Notes under the pieces: model-generated
What the model saw: only the letters and a program-made list of their open reading frames with translations
Databases searched by the model: none
Told to the model about the DNA's origin: nothing
DNA from: Amphiura filiformis
Taxonomy: Eukaryota; Echinodermata; Ophiuroidea; Amphilepidida; Amphiuridae
Direction: 5' to 3'
Assembly (NCBI RefSeq): GCF_039555335.1
Contig: NC_092628.1
Coordinates: 32,123,727 to 32,187,726 of the forward strand
DNA: 64,000 bases
Shown here: piece by piece, positions 61,301 to 64,000 of the stretch
Numbering within the stretch: the stretch's first letter is position 1
Layout: the number at the start of each line of letters is the position of its first letter
Made by a program: the position numbers and the translations under genes

Positions 61301-62599
61301 TGGCCAATATTTTGAGTGGAAATGATATTGCCTGACGAACTTTTACTGGGCCATTTCCTGAGCACTGAGGCTGAGCACTGAACTCGACAAAATGGAGCAA
61401 TACTGGTCATATATACCGGGCGCAAAATATAGATTTTCTGTGGCGCCTGGGCGTGTAATTCTGGTTGGATCCAGGCGTCAAAACTCGGTAACCGTAGGGT
61501 AAAAATCGCTCGGCGCCTGCTTGTTTCCAGGCTTGGTACTAAACATGAAATCGGGTTGATTGTGGCAGCGGTACCTGTATAAAAAGGAATGTTTCGCTCA
61601 AAATTATCCATTAATGTGTTACTCTGCCAAACTAATACAGGTGATCAATATTCTCATAAATCATGCATATTAATTTTTTTTTATTCCTGCAGATAACTGG
61701 AGCTTCAAGGCCAAGAGAAGACGTACCACTGGCACTGGTCGTATGCGCCATCTTAAGAATGTCCATAGAAGATTCCAGTAAGTTCATCAGTCTAGCTGTT
61801 AATACTCTTTCTGTACGGTCTCCTTTAGTTTGTGTTTAAGTCAAACTCTTTTTACTTTGAATGTGTATGAAGAACATTATAAACATTACATGAATCAACT
61901 TCAGTGGTCACAGAAAGGAGGTGCATCAATTTATGAATCTCAGTTTGACAAGTTTTTGTGTAGGTACATGTAGACCCTAGACTAAATCCATCACTGGGGC
62001 AACTCTACATTTAGTTTTCTCAGTCATCAACCCTGACAGTTGACAAATGAGGTAGACCTGTGGAAGAAATTTCTAGCCTGTTTCATCACTTTCATGTTGA
62101 AAATATTCCTTCATTTTGAGGAATGTGAATATGCTGAAGACAGTAGCAAGTGATCCCATAGAGCAAATTTGTGTGATGTTGGAATTTCGAACACCTAGGC
62201 ATTGTATTCAGGGCCACGATTTGTCTTGGTTTGCGAGAATCAAAATCGCACTTACTGTATGATTTTAATGTTGGAATTTCAAACGCTAAGGCATTGTGTT
62301 CAGGGCCACGATTTTGTCTTGGTTTGCGAGAATCAAAATCGCACTTACTGTATGATACAATGAGAGAAGTTGATTCTTGCAACCAAATCATCTTATCAGT
62401 AGTACTTGTAGTCTTGTACTGTACAAAACTGTAAAAGCTTGTGTCACCACACAAAATTGTCCTTTTAATTTTAAGGATTTTGTTTTAACCAAAACATTTT
62501 TCTCTTCTTTTCTTCTTCCACTTTTGCAGGAATGGTTTCCGAGAAGGGACAACTCCAAAGCCCAGGCAAAGAGGTGTAGCAGCAGCCCCCTCAAAATAG
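58383..62599 (+). CDS. RPL37: 60S ribosomal protein L37 (eL37)
   Basis: Zinc-binding protein of the large cytosolic ribosomal subunit. Exons: 58383..58385 (the ATG alone), 59817..59952, 61693..61777, 62530..62599. This gives 97 residues, the same as the human protein. Seen: [16 protein letters not shown], then the zinc ribbon Cys19-x2-Cys22 and Cys34-x2-Cys37 (FCRRCGRR ... KRCASCGYP), basic [17 protein letters not shown] and the tail [13 protein letters not shown]. All phases agree. Exon 1 coding is inferred from family gene structure: ATG|GTTAGT, with exon 2 starting at the second codon. Introns hold an inverted repeat at 58787-58945, a MITE end at 59737-59786, a SINE fragment at 60190-60370, (TTTTA)n near 60900-61015 and a 92-bp duplication at 62177-62361. 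Confidence 0.96.
58787..58945. mobile_element. MITE-like inverted repeat in RPL37 intron 1
   Basis: TATTATTCAGATTTCCTTTT and the inverse AAAAAGAAATCTGAATAATA form the ends, continuing with ACAAATTAA / TTAATTTGT. About 159 bp with a GC-richer core. Confidence 0.7.
59737..59786 (+). mobile_element. TTAA-type MITE, left-end fragment in RPL37 intron 1
   Basis: TTAAGGGGGTACTACACCCC and about 30 further bases of the arm, ending 30 bp before RPL37 exon 2. No right end is present. Confidence 0.75.
60190..60370 (+). repeat. tRNA-derived SINE fragment in RPL37 intron 2
   Basis: AAGTTTGAGTCCCAGCAGTG resembles a tRNA B box followed by a loop; the motif GAGCGCAATCAGAGGATTG is duplicated just before it. 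No folded tRNA is possible. Confidence 0.5.
60895..61020 (+). repeat. Simple repeat (TTTTA)n
   Basis: Two blocks of TTTTATTTTA-type sequence in RPL37 intron 2, the second about nine units, ending near TTTGAATAAAATTTGAATCC. Confidence 0.85.
62177..62361 (+). repeat. 92-bp tandem duplication in RPL37 intron 3
   Basis: Two copies of a unit starting TGTTGGAATTTC and containing TTCAGGGCCACGATTT and GCGAGAATCAAAATCGCAC. The second word is itself a small hairpin. I do not see C/D or H/ACA boxes that would make it a snoRNA. Confidence 0.8.
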
Positions 62600-62637
62600 A
62601 TAAATAGCACTTAAAACTATAGACAAGATCTGTGAGA

Positions 62638-62643
62638 AATAAA
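62638..62643 (+). promoter_or_regulatory. RPL37: RPL37 polyadenylation signal
   Basis: AATAAA 39 bases after the stop codon, fitting the very short 3' UTR typical of ribosomal protein mRNAs. Confidence 0.8.
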
Positions 62644-62782
62644 GTATGGACTTTGGTACATAAAATGGACATGGTGTGATATTTGTGTTATTTCAAGAAA
62701 GTGAAGATATGTGTTTGTAAGGTAATTGGTGGAGATCAAAATTTAAAACAATTTTGTGGGGAAAAAGTAGTTTTAACCTTTA

Positions 62783-63508
62783 ATGCTGGTTTTATACTTT
62801 CTGCCGCTTGCCACTAAGGTTCTCACCAATTCCCAGGTACCAGAGTTTGTCCTTCCTTGGCCTACCCGGGTCAAAATTCACGGGTCAAAGTACCTACAAA
62901 AAAAATTATAAACAAAAAAAGAAGTTACGCCCTAAATTACTTGTTTTAAGGTTGGAAACCAGAGAAATACTGAGCACTAAAAAGCTAATTTTTTTTTCTT
63001 CAAAGTTGTACATTTTAATTACTTTTCCTTCTATTGAACAGCTAGCATACTAATTCAATGTGTCCCTGCCTGTTCAATAGAAGCAAAAGTGATTAAAATG
63101 TACACTTGATTCAAGTATTTTTTAATTGGTATGAATATTTCTCTGGTTCCTAACCTTGTTTAATAAGTACTTTAGGGCCTATAACTTTTTTGTAAAAAAA
63201 AAAAAAATTCAATCGGGTTCCCGAGTACATAATTACTAGCTAGTTGAGAGCCCTACTTGCCACTGAGCGGCGTGACACTTCATCATGCCGCTTGTCTTTT
63301 CTGCAGCGGCATGACTATGAAAATCGCTTTCTGTTCGTGATACGTCAGAGTGGCTCTGCTCGAGTTGATTTGAATTTGATCTGCCGCTTTGGTCAAAGCG
63401 ATGGAGTGATCAATATATCAGCTTGCCACTGGTCACCACTAGCGTTTCTGGTGCGTCTGCACAGTGAAGCAAAATCGTACAAGCGGCAAGAAAGTATGAA
63501 ACCAGCAT
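62783..63508. mobile_element. Inverted-repeat element with an inner palindrome
   Basis: Outer ends ATGCTGGTTTTATACTTTCT and the inverse AGAAAGTATGAAACCAGCAT, followed by GCCGCTTG / CAAGCGGC. Inside, 62925-63182 forms another palindrome (ACCAGAGAAATA with TATTTCTCTGGT; TTCTATTGAACAG with CTGTTCAATAGAA), suggesting one element inserted in another. Confidence 0.75.
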
Positions 63509-63744
63509 AAATCATTAAATGGATGTTGTGCAGAGATATTATGGCCATGGCAAATGGAATTCTGATGAAAGTTGGTCCATTGGTTCCTGTTTCATACATA
63601 ATTTGGATTTAGGGAGGTGGGGACTACCAGGTATTTCATTATTTGACATATTTTCAATCAAGTTTCATAGTGAAATATTGTGGTAGAGCATTGAAACTGC
63701 ATGAACAAAACTACCTACTTGCATTGAAACTATTATTAGGGGTA

Positions 63745-63893
63745 GTCACAGTCGTTGTACTGATGGACCCTGCGCCACTTGTTGGCTGCAAACATGGTTC
63801 CGACATTTTCTAATGACGGCGGAATAAATGTAAAGCGTTTTGAGGCTGGTTACGGCATAAAGCGCTATATAAATATCTACATTTATTAAACTA
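63745..63893 (+). repeat. SINE-like 3' tail
   Basis: TAAAGCGTTTTGAGGCTGGT and ATAAAGCGCTATATAAATAT followed by CTACATTTATTA are of the kind found in widespread deuterostome SINE tails. Class assigned by resemblance only. Confidence 0.5.
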
Positions 63894-64000
63894 CATAACA
63901 ACCTTCATAGCCATTTATCTCTAATTGCACTAAATGTGACTTGGGGCCCCTTTTTGAACTAGCATCCTAATGTGAAGTAATGACCAGGTCATACCTTTGG

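Larger units (their letters stand above)
62644..64000. other. Region downstream of RPL37, repeats only
   Basis: No gene is seen. It contains an outer inverted-repeat element at 62783-63508, an inner one at 62925-63182, and a SINE-like tail at 63745-63893. Confidence 0.65.

Noticed and set aside
61778-62529. snoRNA in RPL37 intron, as in vertebrates
   Set aside because: No C box (RTGATGA) correctly paired with a D box (CTGA) and terminal stem was found by eye.

Overview
This is nuclear DNA of a marine invertebrate deuterostome, most likely an echinoderm or hemichordate. The evidence is spliced genes with GT..AG introns, AT-rich introns crowded with small inverted-repeat transposons, proteins clearly homologous to vertebrate ones, and frequent words such as TAGGCCTAT and ACATGTAC. 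The phylum is inference from repeat style; the four gene identities are firm because I spliced each by hand and checked every exon phase.

Layout: (1) 1-10393, minus strand, FGGY carbohydrate kinase, ten coding positions, running off the left edge so the C-terminus is missing. One exon is present as a tandem pair of equal length. (2) 10394-18245, intergenic, mostly repeats, including a 1.79-kb direct tandem duplication. FGGY and SPTLC1 are head to head across it. (3) 18246-39273, plus strand, SPTLC1 (serine palmitoyltransferase subunit 1), 14 coding exons. Two junctions are each one base short of the conserved frame. (4) 39274-49209, gene-poor, holding a 3.5-kb element with terminal inverted repeats that encloses a 1.8-kb foldback. 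(5) 49210-57870, minus strand, FBXO4 (F-box protein with a GTPase-like domain), seven coding exons, convergent with SPTLC1. (6) 58383-62599, plus strand, RPL37, four coding exons, the first carrying only the ATG. It is divergent from FBXO4 with about 0.5 kb between start codons. (7) 62644-64000, nested inverted-repeat elements and a SINE tail.

The four genes do not form a pathway: a sugar kinase, the first step of sphingolipid synthesis, an SCF ubiquitin-ligase substrate receptor, and a ribosomal protein. The most interesting points are the probable mutually exclusive exon pair in FGGY, the triplicated splice acceptor in FBXO4, the two frame breaks in SPTLC1, and a dense set of datable or nested MITEs with TA or TTAA target duplications. 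I see no RNA polymerase, reverse transcriptase, transposase, rRNA, intact tRNA, CRISPR or prokaryotic features.
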